From assembly GCA_964035545.1 (NCBI GenBank), contig OZ037767.1:32103628-32163627 (forward strand): a stretch of DNA of 60,000 nucleotides. Reading direction: 5' to 3'. The position numbers and the translations under genes are program-made. Every line of letters begins with the position of its first letter. Within the stretch, counting starts at the first letter, position 1. Positions 20,989 to 34,342 of this stretch are shown one piece after another. Below the pieces are notes generated by a model. It did no database searches. It saw only the letters and a program-made list of their open reading frames with translations, and had not been told where the DNA came from. The stretch is from Bugula neritina (taxonomy: Eukaryota > Bryozoa > Gymnolaemata > Cheilostomatida > Bugulidae).

Positions 20989-23900
20989 TTAGTTGAGCTG
21001 AAGGAAGAGCGAACTTGTGTCCAGTATTGACGCCAACTCCTTGACATAAAGCTGCAGATTTGGCTCTAATATTACCTCCGTCAGTGGAATCTCGGGGTGG
21101 CACGTTGGCACAAAGTTGGGACCCTGTGAAACAATGCATGAGGTCATAGTAACTTGAGCAGATGTTTTATAAGAAAAGTATGCATATCAAACCTGGTTAC
21201 CTTGGTTACTGGTAACCCTGGTTACCAGTAACCATGGTTACAGGTTACCTTGTTTACTGGTTACCCTGGTTATTGGTTACCCTGGTTACTGGTTACCCTG
21301 GTTACTGGTTACCCTGGTTACTGGTTACCATGGTTACAGGTTACCTTGAAAGCTCTGTGTAGAGTTAGTGTGGTGATGCAGAAGCAGTACCGCAACAGTA
21401 TCATTCTTAAGAACTCATCTCCATAAAACTGCATGTAGTCGTGAGCTAAAAACAGAAATCATCTCAACTCAGTATCACCTAGTAACTTTAGACAAGCAGC
21501 AGAACGCGAGGTCAACTGCAAAGAATGAAGAGTTTTTTATTTGTACCTTTTTGTAATATAAAAAAGTTTGTGAAACTATTATTGTATTCTTCTCACATTA
21601 AAATCTTTTTCAGCGCAACACACTAAAATGTAAATTCATAAACTTTAGGCAAGTAGGAATTCGAACATTACTAGTCCGTGTTAGACAGGAGGCACAGAGC
21701 TTGGGGTAGTCCCGCAGTAAATACTTACGCAGTTTCCGGCATTTGACAAAGAGCGAGGCGCAAGTATCGAGGTATTTGAAAACCACAGTCTGACATTTGA
21801 CCCACAGATCTTCTGGGACCTACAAGAACAGCTGTCACATATACAAGAACAACTGTCACATATACAAGAACAGCTGTTACATATACAAGAACAACTGTTA
21901 CATATACAAGAACAACTGTTACATATACAAGAACAACTGTTACATATACAAGAACAACTGTTACATATACAAGAACAGCTGTTACATATACAATAACAAC
22001 TGTTACATATACAATAACAACTGTTACATATACAAGAACAACTGTTACATATACAAGAACAACTGTTACATATACAAGAACAACCGTTACATGTACATAC
22101 AATAACATGTGCTAATACTTACGTCATCAATGTTGCAGACATAGAAGAAAGCCACAGTTGGGTTGAACAGGAAAAGTGTAAGCAGAGACCCCTGGTGTTG
22201 AGAGTCTGACATTGCAGGGGGCACATCCTGGGCAGCCATTAGCGATACCAGAGGTTGACCAAACAGTTTGGGAATAAACTGCAAGTATTATATACGCAGT
22301 ACAGTAATATATATTATATACGCAGTACAGTAATATATATTATATACACAGTATAGTAATACACATTATATACACAGTATAGTAATATATATTATATACC
22401 CAGTACAGTACTATGTATTATATATGCAGTATAGTAATATATATTATATATGCAGTATATAATATATATTATATACGCAGTATAGTAAAATACATTATAT
22501 ACGCAGTATATTAATATATATTACATATGCAGTACAGTAATATATATTATATAAATAGTACAGTAATATATATTATATACACAGTATAATAATATATATT
22601 ATATATATATAGTATAGTAATATATTATATACACAGTACAATAATATATATTACATACATAGTATAGTAATATATTATATACATAATACAGTAGCATATT
22701 ATATACATAATACAGTAATATATTATATACATAATACAGTAATATATATAATAAAATAGCCTGAGCTCACCTTGAAGCTGCTAGCGGTGGGGGAATCTAT
22801 TATTAGGAAAAGAGGCTTCCTAGTGTAGGGAATGAGGTCACCAGGGTGTACGCAGTGCATGTCGTGACCCACGGCTCTCTTACGCACCACTACACCACTG
22901 TCATCAGCTGTCCCACAGTTCATAGCAACTCCCCCGGTATCGTAACACGGCTACAGAATATACTACAACTAGTAATACTGTTATATACAACACTAAGAGT
23001 TATCACCTCACAACTAACAATACTGTTATATACAGTACTAAGAGTTACCACCTCACAACTAACAATACTGTTATATACAACACTAGGAGTATCACCTCAC
23101 AACTAACAATACTGTTATATACAGTACTAGGAGTTACCACCTCACAACTAACAATACTGTTATATACAGTACTAGGAGTTATCACCTCACAACTAACAAT
23201 ACTGTTATATACAGTACTAGGAGTTACCACCTCACAACTAACAATACTGTTATATACAGTACTAGGAGTTATCACCTCACAACTAACAATACTGCTGTAT
23301 ACAAAGAAAACTGCAAGCAGAGACGCACCTCATCTGAAGATTCCTTCTTGTTGGCTGGATAACTTGGCTCGCAGGAGAAATACAAGACGAGACAAGTTTG
23401 GGGAGGCAACTCCTTGAATGCTATGCTGATGTACGTCTGCATCTGAGCAAAGGTAGGCTTGTATAGCAGGTATTTGTGTGGATTGTGTCTTTTGATTGGC
23501 TGGTCATCAGCTGCCTGCCAATCAGACGTAAGAAAACAGGATATGAAGTCAGCACTATGCCTGGTGACGAGCAAACAAAGACATAGTAACAAATACCAGA
23601 GTGCACTAACACAGCATTATTCCATGTCTCCTCCCAGCAGGCCATTTCTTAGCATATAATAAAACTATAAGCGGATTTCTGAGTTAGAATTTGCTATTCA
23701 ACAAGCATTGAGTGAAGACAACTCCTGTATAACTCCAAGTATTTACTACTTAATTGAGAAGATGGGGGACCCACCGTGCCACTGCTGGGGGGTTTCACAA
23801 GTTTAGGGGTCACCATGACGAGGGACGACTCCGGTATTCGGTCCTTGAGAAGGTCGTCTTCCGGCTCGTATTCTACCGTCTGAAGCATCCTGTACATATC

Positions 23901-26900
23901 TAGTGTGAGCTCACTGAACTTTATCTGTCATATTACGGCATAGCATAATATATTACTAAGTAGTATAATATAATATAATACTACATAGTATAATATAACA
24001 TAACATAATATAACACGACATAGTATGACATACCTGCTGCCCGTTGTTGCCTATAATGATGACTTCCTGCACGTCGAGATAGCGCGGCACACTCCGGTCG
24101 AGAGGAATGACGGTGTCGAGGGAAATTCTGCTGCTGAGGTACATCGTCCTGCCGAACTGGTCCTTAACTCTGAGTAGTTGCTCGTTGTCAATAAACAACG
24201 CTGCCTGTATGATGTAATATAATGTATACAGTGCTGCCTGTATGATGTAATATAATGTATACAGTGCTGCCTGTATGATGTAATATAATGTATACAGTGC
24301 TGCCTGTATGATGTAATATAATGTATACGGTGCTGCCTGTATGATGTAATATAATGTATACAGTGCTGCCTGTATGATGTAATATAATGTATACAGTGCT
24401 GCCTGTATGATGTACTATAATGTATAGAGTGCTGCCTGTATGATGTAATATAATGTATACAGTGCTGCCTGTATGATGTAATATAATGTATACAGTGCTG
24501 CCTGTATGATGTAATATAATGTATACAGTGCTGCCTGTATGATGTAATATAATGTATACAGTGCTACCTGTATGATGTAATATAATGTATACAGTGCTGC
24601 CTGTATGATGTAATATAATGTATACAGTGCTGCCTGTATGATGTAATATAATGTATACAGTGCTGCCTGTATGATGTAATATAATGTATACAGTGCTGCC
24701 TGTATGATGTAATATAATGTATACAGTGCTGCCTGTATGATGTAATATAATGTATACAGTGCTGCCTGTATGATGTAATATAATGTATACAGTGCTGCCT
24801 GTATGGTGTAATATAATGTATACAGTGCTGCCTGTATGATGTAATATAATGTATACAGTGCTGCCTGTATGATGTAATATAATGTATATAGTGCTGCCTG
24901 TATGATGTAATATAATGTATATAGTGCTGCCTGTATGATGTAATATAATGTATACAGTGCTGCCTGTATGATGTAATATAATGTATACAGTGCTGCCTGT
25001 ATGATGTAATATAATGTATACAGTGCTGCCTGTATGATGTAATATAATGTATATAGTGCTACCTGTATGATGTAATATAATGTATATAGTGCTGCCTGTA
25101 TGATGTAATATAATGTATACAGTGCTGCCTGTATGATGTAATATAATGTATATAGTGCTGCCTGTATGATGTAATATAATGTATACAGTGCTGCCTGTAT
25201 GATGTAATATAATATATACAGTGCTGCCTGTATGATGTAATATAATGTATACAGTGCTGCCTGTATGATGTAATATAATGTATACAGTGCTGCCTGTATG
25301 ATGTAATATAATGTATACAGTGCTGCCTGTATGATGTAATATAATGTATACAGTGCTGCCTGTATGATGTAATATAATATATACAGTGCTGCCTGTATGA
25401 TGTAATATAATGTATACAGTGCTGCCTGTATGATGTAATATAATGTATACAGTGCTGCCTGTATGATGTAATATAATGTATACAGTGCTGCCTGTATGAT
25501 GTAATATAATGTATACAGTGCTACCTGTATGATGTAATATAATGTATACAGTGCTACCTGTATGATGTAATATAATGTATACAGTGCTGCCTGTATGATG
25601 TAATATAATGTATACAGTGCTGCCTGTATGATGTAATATAATGTATACAGTGCTGCCTGTATGATGTAATATAATGTATACAGTGCTGCCTGTATGATGT
25701 AATATAATATATACAGTGCTGCCTGTATGATGTAATATAATGTATACAGTGCTGCCTGTATGATGTAATATAATGTATACAGTGCTGCCTGTATGATGTA
25801 ATATAATGTATACAGTGCTGCCTGTATGATGTAATATAATGTATATAGTGCTGCCTGTATGATGTAATATAATGTATACAGTGCTGCCTGTATGATGTAA
25901 TATAATGTATACAGTGCTGCCTGTATGATGTAATATAATGTATACAGTGCTACCTGTATGATGTAATATAATGTATATAGTGCTGCCTGTATGATGTAAT
26001 ATAATGTATATAGTGCTGCCTGTATGATGTAATATAATGTATACAGTGCTGCCTGTATGATGTAATATAATATATACAGTGCTGCCTGTATGATGTAATA
26101 TAATATATATAGTGCTGCCTGTATGATGTAATATAATGTATACAGTGCTGCCTGTATGATGTAATATAATATATACAGTGCTGCCTGTATGATGTAATAT
26201 AATATATATAGTGCTGCCTGTATGATGTAATATAATGTATACAGTGCTACCTGTATGATGTAATATAATGTATACAGTGCTGCCTGTATGATGTAATATA
26301 ATGTATACAGTGCTGCCTGTATGATGTAATATAATATATACAGTGCTGCCTGTATGATGTAATATAATGTATACAGTGCTACCTGTATGATGTAATATAA
26401 TGTATACAGTGCTACCTGTATGATGTAATATAATGTATACAGTGCTACCTGTATGATGTAATATAGTGTATACAGTGCTGCCTGTATGATGTAATATAAT
26501 GTATACAGTGCTGCCTGTATGATGTAATATAATGTATACAGTGCTGCCTGTATGATGTAATATAATGTATACAGTGCTGCCTGTATGACATAGTATCTAC
26601 CTCATTGGCTACTAGCACCCAATCTTTGTCATCGGAGTCGAATGTATTTTTGTAGTCTTTAATCTGTTTGGTTAGTTCCTAAAAAATGACATCACAGTAT
26701 TTATAAATTCCTGATTACGGGTTGACAAGTGAGTGAGAGAGATTGACAAGTGAGTGAGAGAGATTGACAAGTGAGAGAGAGATTGACAAGTGAGAGAGAT
26801 TGACAGGTGAGAGAGATTGACAAGTGAGAGAGAGATTGACAGGTGAGAGAGAGAGAGATTGACAAGTGAGTGAGAGATTGACAGGTGAGAGAGAGAGAGA

Positions 26901-28775
26901 TTGACAAGTGAGTGAGAGATTGACAAGTGAGAGAGAGATTGACAGGTGAGAGAGTGAGAGATATTGATTTAAGGATAAGAAGTTTACCTTAACTAACTCA
27001 GACACTATATTCATCCTCCTGAGCAAAAGAGCTACGACAATAAACCTTGTGTAGTATCGTAACTTTTTCAGCATCACATCTGGCCTATGAAGTATCAGCA
27101 TACAATACATAATATATACTCTGTATAATATACACTTCATATAATACATACTCTGTATAATATATACTCTGTATAATATATACTCTGTATAATATATACT
27201 TCATATAATATATACTCTGTATAATATATACTCTGTATAATATATACTCTGTATAATATATACTCTGTATAATATATACTCTGTATAATATATACTTCAT
27301 ATAATATATACTCTGTATAATATATACTTCATATAATATATACTCTGTATAATATATACTCTGTATAACATATACTCTGTATAATATATACTTCATATAA
27401 TATATACTCTGTATAATATATACTCTGTATAACATATACTCTGTATAATATATACTTCATATAATATATACTCTGTATAATATATACTTCATATAATATA
27501 TACTCTGTATAATATATACTTCATATAATATATACTCTGTATAATATATACTTCATATAATATATACTCTGTATAATATATACTCTGTACAATATATACT
27601 TTATATAATGTATACTAACGTTTCATGTTTCTTAGCCTTAGCATAGTAAGACCTTGTACGAATAGCTGTGTAGAAGGAAAAGGCTTCATGGAGGTAGTTT
27701 GGTTCACTGGTCCTAAGACTACACAAACGAAATGTCCTGCTTCAATTAAAAGTGTTTGTCACATGTTCCTATGGTGTATAGTATGTAGTGTATAGTATGT
27801 AGTGTATAGTATGTAGTGTATAGTATGTAGTGTATAGTATGTAGTGTATAGTATGTAGTGTATAGTGTGTAGTCTATAGTGTATAGCATATAGTGTATAG
27901 CATATAGTGTATAGCATATAGTGTATAGTGTATAGCATATAGTGTATAGTATGTAGTCTATAGTATATAGTATGTAGTGTATAGTGTATAGTATGTAGTG
28001 TATCGTGTATAGTATGTAGTGTATAGCGTGTAGTGTATAGTGTAGTGTGTAGTGTATAGTATGTAGCATATAGTGTATAGCATGTAGTCTATAGTGTATA
28101 GCTCACTAGTAATGGTAGTAGAGTTGTCCTATCTTTGAAGCTATTTCTCCGATCTGCCACCGTTTTAACTTGTAAAACTCTTCAAGAACTTTTCTGAAAG
28201 AAGAGAGAGTAGAGAGTAGAGAGTAGAGAGAGATGCTGATAGTAACAAGCTACTAATAATACAATTATCAACTCTCAACTCTACCTGTGCTCTTGCTGAA
28301 ACTTCCAAAGTCTTGTGTAAACTTCAAATGTACGAGCAAAGTATGGCTGCCACAGCTTGGCCCCGTATTGAGGAATTTCTCTGCAACACACAACTAGTTC
28401 TTGTAACAGCATTTCAATGTGATTTATTACCTAGTTGAAATGGGTAAAGAAAACTAGTCAAATATCTTTCAACAAATTTCAGATACACGAAACTTTCTAA
28501 ACATTCTACAAAACCATTACAGCACCTTTCCAAACTGAAGGTATATATTTAAGATTGCCTTTATTTCAAGCATTGCGAACCAGACCATTTACTACATGAC
28601 TACATAATTTGTGAAGAAATACTTACTTGAGTCCATTAAATAAGTTTTTAGATTTCTCTAGCAAATGGGCAAATTCTAGAACAGTAGCCTTAGCCGCAGC
28701 AATGTCAAGGTCATCTTTATTGTTCGCCACTACCCCATCTTTCTGAACCTCTTCTTCTGAAACCGTGCTATCCAT
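20989..28775 (-). CDS. SCAI: SCAI (suppressor of cancer cell invasion) homologue, complete
   Basis: Fourteen minus-strand exons: 28775-28627, 28380-28285, 28193-28107, 27718-27620, 27084-26988, 26678-26601, 24204-24034, 23924-23775, 23514-23329, 22950-22771, 22278-22123, 21819-21729, 21445-21345, 21123-20989 (TAA). They total 1,776 bases, 591 aa, close to the 606 aa of human SCAI. All phases match. Conserved blocks include KSKNLFNGLK, WKFQQEHR, KRWQIGEIASKIGQLYYHYY, LKKLRYYTRFIVVALLL, NPHKYLLYKPTF, FKELPP, MHCVHPGDLIPYTRKPLF, KLFGQPLVSLM, GSLLTLFLFNP, FYGDEFLRMILLR and KELASILD near the C-terminus. In animals SCAI is a nuclear cofactor that represses MRTF/SRF transcription and also acts in 53BP1-linked DNA repair (family knowledge). 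The start ATG at 28775 is the first in frame with the conserved KSKNLF block; it lacks the longer basic N-terminus of the human protein. Most introns hold tandem arrays; the one after 26601 holds a 2.4-kb array made from the acceptor of the next exon. Confidence 0.97.
21190..21345. repeat. ggttaccctggttactggtt repeats next to a SCAI 5' splice site
   Basis: About 9 copies of a 15-16 bp unit, starting at the donor of the 21445-21345 exon (minus strand). The donor sequence AAG/gtaacc is echoed in each unit as ggtaacc. Confidence 0.85.
21820..22095. repeat. 21-bp minisatellite abutting a SCAI 3' splice site
   Basis: About 13 copies of a unit like aagaacaactgttacatatac. Its minus-strand form ends in gttcttgta, the sequence just upstream of the acceptor of the 21819-21729 exon. 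Confidence 0.9.
22285..22756. repeat. About 26-bp tatatattatatacgcagta minisatellite in a SCAI intron
   Basis: Roughly 17-18 diverged copies between the 22950-22771 and 22278-22123 exons; variation in the middle of the unit (cgcagt, cacagt, cataatac). Confidence 0.85.
22960..23296. repeat. 44-bp minisatellite in a SCAI intron
   Basis: Seven to eight copies of a unit with cacaactaacaatactgtta and tactaggagttaccacct. Alternate copies carry accacc or atcacc, so the array may have grown by two-unit steps. Confidence 0.9.
23940..24033. repeat. AT-rich tagtataatataacataa simple repeat
   Basis: Low-complexity sequence between two SCAI exons, running up to the donor of exon 24204-24034. Confidence 0.7.
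24201..26590. repeat. 33-bp acceptor-site array, about 72 copies, in a SCAI intron
   Basis: The unit begins ctgcctgtatgatgtaatat on the plus strand. On the minus (gene) strand each copy contains catacag/GCAGC, the same 3' splice site plus first exon bases as the real acceptor of exon 24204-24034. Copies are about 95% alike, with few variant sites (gctacc, tatatag, aatatatac). The array fills almost the whole intron from 26600 to 24205. Confidence 0.97.
26722..26960. repeat. gtgagagagattgacaagtg repeat in a SCAI intron
   Basis: About 12 copies, 15-23 bp, of two length classes (with gtgagtgagag or gtgagag) between exons 27084-26988 and 26678-26601. Confidence 0.85.
27105..27612. repeat. 19-bp tactctgtataatatatac minisatellite in a SCAI intron
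   Basis: About 26 copies of two variants (tactctgtataatata and tacttcatataatata) interspersed irregularly. Lies between exons 27718-27620 and 27084-26988. Confidence 0.92.
27770..28100. repeat. 14-bp tagtgtatagtatg minisatellite in a SCAI intron
   Basis: About 23 copies with variants tagcatatag and tagtctatag, between exons 28193-28107 and 27718-27620. Confidence 0.88.
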
Positions 28776-31248
28776 AATGCAAAGCTGTGGGTGTGTCAGT
28801 TCAAAGCCAATTCGAGAGTAATATGCTAATAGCAGTATGCTTAAAGCTGCATGCTAACAGGTGTATGCTAACAGAAATATGCTCATAAATGTATGCTAAT
28901 AGATGGATGCTAATAGAAGGATGCTAATATAGTTTTCAATGAACAATTCAAACTAACCAATGAATGTAAAAATATTCTCTCACATTTTCAACACGCACCT
29001 TAAGCAACTATTTGTAAAAACAAATGATGACCTGGGCTACTAATTTTTCTATCACTGCACCCAATTATATTGGTTACGATTAATATTTTTAAAAGATAAA
29101 ATTATTATAACTGAGTATAAATATGAATATAAATTATATCGATGTCAACTTTAAATTGAACAACTATTTTACTTTTAGTAGAACTTTAAATATAAACATA
29201 AATCTGGCCCTGTAAATAAAAACTCTATTTGTAACAAATTAAATATAATCTCAATAATAATTACAGATTAAAGTAATACAAAGTTAAATAATAGACATTA
29301 AATATAATTAGTATTACTATAACTAATAGTAAAACTAAATGGAATAGCTACTAAATACTAATACTAATAGAGTAATACTATTGCTAATATTAATAATCAT
29401 AATGACAGTGTAATATTATTTTTAAAATGAATATTATTATATTTATAAATAATTATAACTATAAGTATAATAACATTAAATCAAATCAATAAAATTAAAT
29501 GTATAGTTAGTAATTGTAATTAAAATCATCAATAAAAGTAATTTTACAATCATACGAGTTGCAACTTTAACTTGCATTAGCATTGCCACTAGACTTAAAA
29601 GATGGTGATGCATTAAAACTGAATGTTTATCACTTAAACTTAAAGTTTATGTGATCATCAGACAATGACATCGTCATCAGGCTTAGCCGTAACGTTAGGA
29701 AAATTCTTAGGCTTATGGCTATGCTTGATTGGACTAAAGTTTGTCTAAAGTCATTGGGCCAAAATTAATAATTAGTTTCAGACTTATTTTTAATAACACG
29801 GTTGTTGAGGATGAAATAATGTAGGTGTACCCCTTATGATTAAAATGAGTATGTGATAAAGTTGAACCACAAGTTTGAGTTTTCTAAGTAACTTGGAATT
29901 TGTGTTCATATCAATGGTTACAACTTACAAAGTCAAACTAGTAAATGTTAGCGCGTGAGTGAATTACTATTTGAACTGACTTGAGAAAATATATAAAAAT
30001 ACTTAGCATCAGATATAATAGTTATATATATTGCGTATCTCAAGCTAAAACAAAGATTAGTGATTCCAATTTGATGGTAATTCTCACAATCGTTACAAAG
30101 GGTCAATAGGTCAAAGGGTTGGAATAAATAAATCGTTCTAAATCGCGATTGTATGAAGTTTGATATATTAGTTCGGGCCAAAGGTCCAACTCAGACGGTC
30201 TACTCCAAAGGCTTGAAGGTTATATATCACGCTGGTCTGATCTAGCCCATCTTCTTAGCCCGACTAAATACATGTCCCACGGGCTCTAACTTTACTACTA
30301 GTAGTATTATAACGATAGTTGTTGCCGCCAAACTTTCACCTGCTTTCTCATAGATTTTATAAAGTCCATGATCAGCATCACTTTAATTTTATTAATTTGG
30401 TATAATCACTACCTATAGGCTATGTCATTTATCATTTATTATTCATACTGCATTTTGAAATTAACTAATTAAATTTAAATTAAAACTTAAAGTCTAAATT
30501 AAATTTACTATTTACTAATTTAGTCAATACTCAAGTCAATACTGAGACTTATACTTATACTTATATTCAAACTGATAGTGACACTGATACTCATAATATT
30601 AATTATACTTAATCTTATAGTTATAGTAATCATGGTGACTGGGTCTGGTGAGTGATGGGCAAATTCTGACTCACTGGTGGTCATAATGATAATAATTATA
30701 TTTATCATGATAATGATATTGATATAATATTAATAATTTGGCATTAGTCATTACCGATTACGGGTTACTCTGTGAGTGAGTGTTATTATAAATAATAATC
30801 GGAATATAGTAAAGTAAGTAATACTAATACAATACTAATACTAATAGTAATACTAATAGTAGTAAATGTAATAGTTATAACATATAAATTTATGGCCATG
30901 GTGATGGTGATTATCATTATAATTATTATTATGCTCATCATTAATGATTATGGCAGTATTTAGAGTTAATGTATTTCTAACTGTTGGACCTAGTTAATTT
31001 TAGGATTCCAATATGAATAATTGTTACTACTACCTACTCTATTGTTTATTTTAGCCATTAAGTACAATACTCTACACAAGGCTAGGCTAATGTTAGATTA
31101 GATTGCCATCACATATAATATCCATTTTTCTTATAATATCATTCAATTTATAATTAAAGTGCGACTTGTATGCAATTGGTGATAGCCTGCAAACGTGTGG
31201 TGTTGGTGACATGGTAGCACATCACTCTTTATTCTTGTAGGAGTTGTG
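28776..31248. other. 2.5-kb divergent intergenic region between SCAI and SMARCAD1
   Basis: Very AT-rich, no supported ORF on either strand. Both genes start outward from here, so it should hold both promoters. I see no TATA box I would defend. Imperfect taatactaat-type simple motifs occur at 29260-29480 and 30800-30860. Confidence 0.6.
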
Positions 31249-34200
31249 ATGGGTGACAGTTATGATGAAGCTGCCGAAAAGCCAACGTAAGGTGTATAAG
31301 TTCAAGGTCATTTTTGTATTTTTGCTTGAAATTAAAAACCGCTTAATTTGCGTGGCATCTATCCCTTAAAATAAAAGTTTGGTTATTTATATTTTTTTTT
31401 ATTCAAGTTAAATTACAGATTACCATTTTACCTTTGAGAATTATATGTTTGTTGAAAATATTTCTCAGTATGATTTGTTCTGTCAATAAACTTGTTATGA
31501 CTTATTTTGTTTATACACCTGGTTGTCTGTAAGGAGCAATGAATCTAACCTTCTATTTAAGAAACACAATCTTGAAATACTATTCATTGTATTTAATATT
31601 TACACTTGGCGGAGTGTGATGCACATTGTTACGTTACGTTAAGCATGGTGTCGCTGCTGAAGCTGCCCGCCAAGATTGGCACGTCGTCTGATTCCTCACA
31701 CACGGCCAATCCCGATAGTCGGTCTGCAGAAGACAAACTCTGGTACCTACAGAATCTGTTCCCCCGACTTGACCACAGCACGGTTACCAGCACTCTCAAT
31801 TCCTCCAACACTCTCGATGAAGCAGAGCAGAAACTTATTAACATAAGTGCCAAGTTGAGCAAACAGGGTATGACGACTTCTCATGTCACTGCATGTGTAT
31901 TTGTACAGCTACACTGTTGGAGTCGGTCAACGTTTGCAATTCTAACTTGATTTATTTTTGATGTTGTAGCTGTTAAACCTAAAAGGAAAAGAATACGCAT
32001 GATGAGTGACAGCAGTAATGAAGATGCCACCTCCCCCATAAGTTCACCGAGTAGCAAGAAACCAGATCTCAGTCTAGCATCTAGTAAGCTAACCGATCCT
32101 CTTCACTCTGTCATTAAGTACTACTAATAGTCACACTGACTACTAGCTGACTGATTGTCACACTGACTACTAGCTGACTGATAGTCACACTGACTACTAG
32201 CTGATAGTCACACTGACTACTAACTGATAGTCACACTGACTACTAGCTGATAGTCACACTAACTGATAGTCACACTAACTGATAGTCACACTGACTGTTA
32301 GTCACACTGACTGTTGTAGGTAGAGCCAAGGTCCCGCAGCAGTTACTAGAGTTGCCAGCCAATCACACTGAGAAAGAGTCAGAAGATGAGGCGAGTAGTG
32401 AAGAGGTATGTGTCATATCAAGTCTGTCTCAGGTCTGTATCAAGTATGTATCAAGTATGTATCAGGTTTGTCTCAGGTCTGTCTCAAGTATGTATCAAGT
32501 ATGTATCAAGTATGTATCAAGTTTGTCTCAGGTCTGTATCAAGTATGTATCAAGTATGTATCAAGAATGTATGGTGTTGTCATTCTCCCAGGAAGTGGTC
32601 AAGTCTAAGACTAAAAGAGAGCTGATAGTCAAGTTCTTCAATGTCGGCACAATTGAGGAGGTGATGAGGATGCCCCGCTGTAAAGAGAAGAAGGCTGAAC
32701 TGATTCTCAGTCTACGACCTTTCTCCAGCTGGGAAGACCTGGTAATATGACCTTCACTGTCTCCTTTATTGAGAATTGCTGCCGAGTCAGCAGACTGGTA
32801 AACTCACACTGTGACACGTTCCTCTCTCTTTCCAGAAGAGCAAGTTTGATGAACACAGAGTGCTGGGTCCGGAGACCATAGAGAACTGCCGGGAACTGAT
32901 AGAAACCCGTCAGGTGGTCATCGACTTGATGGAGAGTTGTGAGAGAATATCAGAGAGATTGTCTCACCACGTCAGTCAGCTGACCAGCAGCGGTGACCTC
33001 GGGGGTCAGCGTATACAACACCAGCCCAGTGAGTCTCCCTCACACCTAGCCTGTTTCCCTCACACCTAGCCTGTCTCTCTCACACCTAGCCTGTCTCTCT
33101 CACACATACTTAGCCTGTCTCCCTCACACCTAGCCTGTCTCCCTCACACATACTTAGCCTGTCTCTCTCACACCTAGCCTGTCTCCCTCCCACCTAGCCT
33201 GTCTCCCTCACACCTAGCCTGTCTCTCTCACACCTAGCCTGTCTCTCTCACACATACTTAGCCTGTCTCTCTCACACCTAGCCTGTCTCTCTCACACATA
33301 CTTAGCCTGTCTCCCTCACACCTAGCCTGTCTCTCTCACACCTACCCTGTCTCCCTCACACCTAGCCTGTCTCCCTCCCACCTAGCCTGTCTCCCTCCCA
33401 CCTAGCCTGTCTCCCTCACACCCAGCCTGTCTCTCTCACACATACTTAGCCTGTCTCCCTCACACCTAGCCTGTCTCTCTCCTACCTAGCCTGTCTCCCT
33501 CCCACCTAGCCTGTCTCTCTCATTCCTAGCCTGTCTCCTCTACACCTAGCCTGTCTCCCCTACACCTAGCCTGTCTCTCTCCCACCTAGCCTGTCTCTCT
33601 CACACCTAGCCTGTCTCCCTCACACCTAGCCTGTCTCTCTCACACCTAGCCTGTCTCCCCTACACCTAGCCTGTCTCTCTCACACCTAGCCTGTCTCTCT
33701 CACACATACTTAGCCTGTCTCCCTCACACCTAGCCTGTCTCTCTCACACATACTTAGCCTGTCTCTCTCACACCTAGCCTGTCTCTCTCACACCTACCCT
33801 GTCTCCCTCACACCTAGCCTGTCTCCCTCACACCTAGCCTGTCTCTCTCCCACCTAGCCTGTCTCTCTCACACCTAGCCTGTCTCCCTCACACCTAGCCT
33901 GTCTCTCTCACACCTAGCCTGTCTCCCCTACACCTAGCCTGTCTCTCTCACACCTAGCCTGTCTCTCTCACACATACTTAGCCTGTCTCCCTCACACCTA
34001 GCCTGTCTCCCTCGCACATACTTAGCCTGTGCTCTATCTGTTTGCAGATCTCATCAATGAAGGTCTCAAACTCAAGTCTTACCAACTCATAGGAATAAAC
34101 TGGTTGCTGTTGCTATACCAGCAGAAAGTTGACGGAATACTGGCGGATGAGATGGGGCTGGGCAAGACATCCCAAACTATAGCCTTCTTAGCTTATCTTC

Positions 34201-34270
34201 TAGAACAGGGCAATGCGGGGCCTCACCTTATCATCGTCCCCTCCTCCACCTTAGGTACTCCCATGTGTTC

Positions 34271-34342
<72 letters not shown>

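Noticed and set aside
24201-26590. The 33-bp array as one giant coding exon with 72 copies of an 11-aa repeat
   Set aside because: It would leave a 20-base intron, at least one copy has an in-frame TAG, and SCAI homologues have no insertion at this point.
29948-30708. Minus-strand ORFs in the SCAI-SMARCAD1 intergenic region
   Set aside because: Short, AT-rich, low-complexity, with no similarity I recognise.
34277-34340. (TA)n run as a functional element such as a cruciform or origin
   Set aside because: An ordinary dinucleotide microsatellite in an intron; nothing else points to function.
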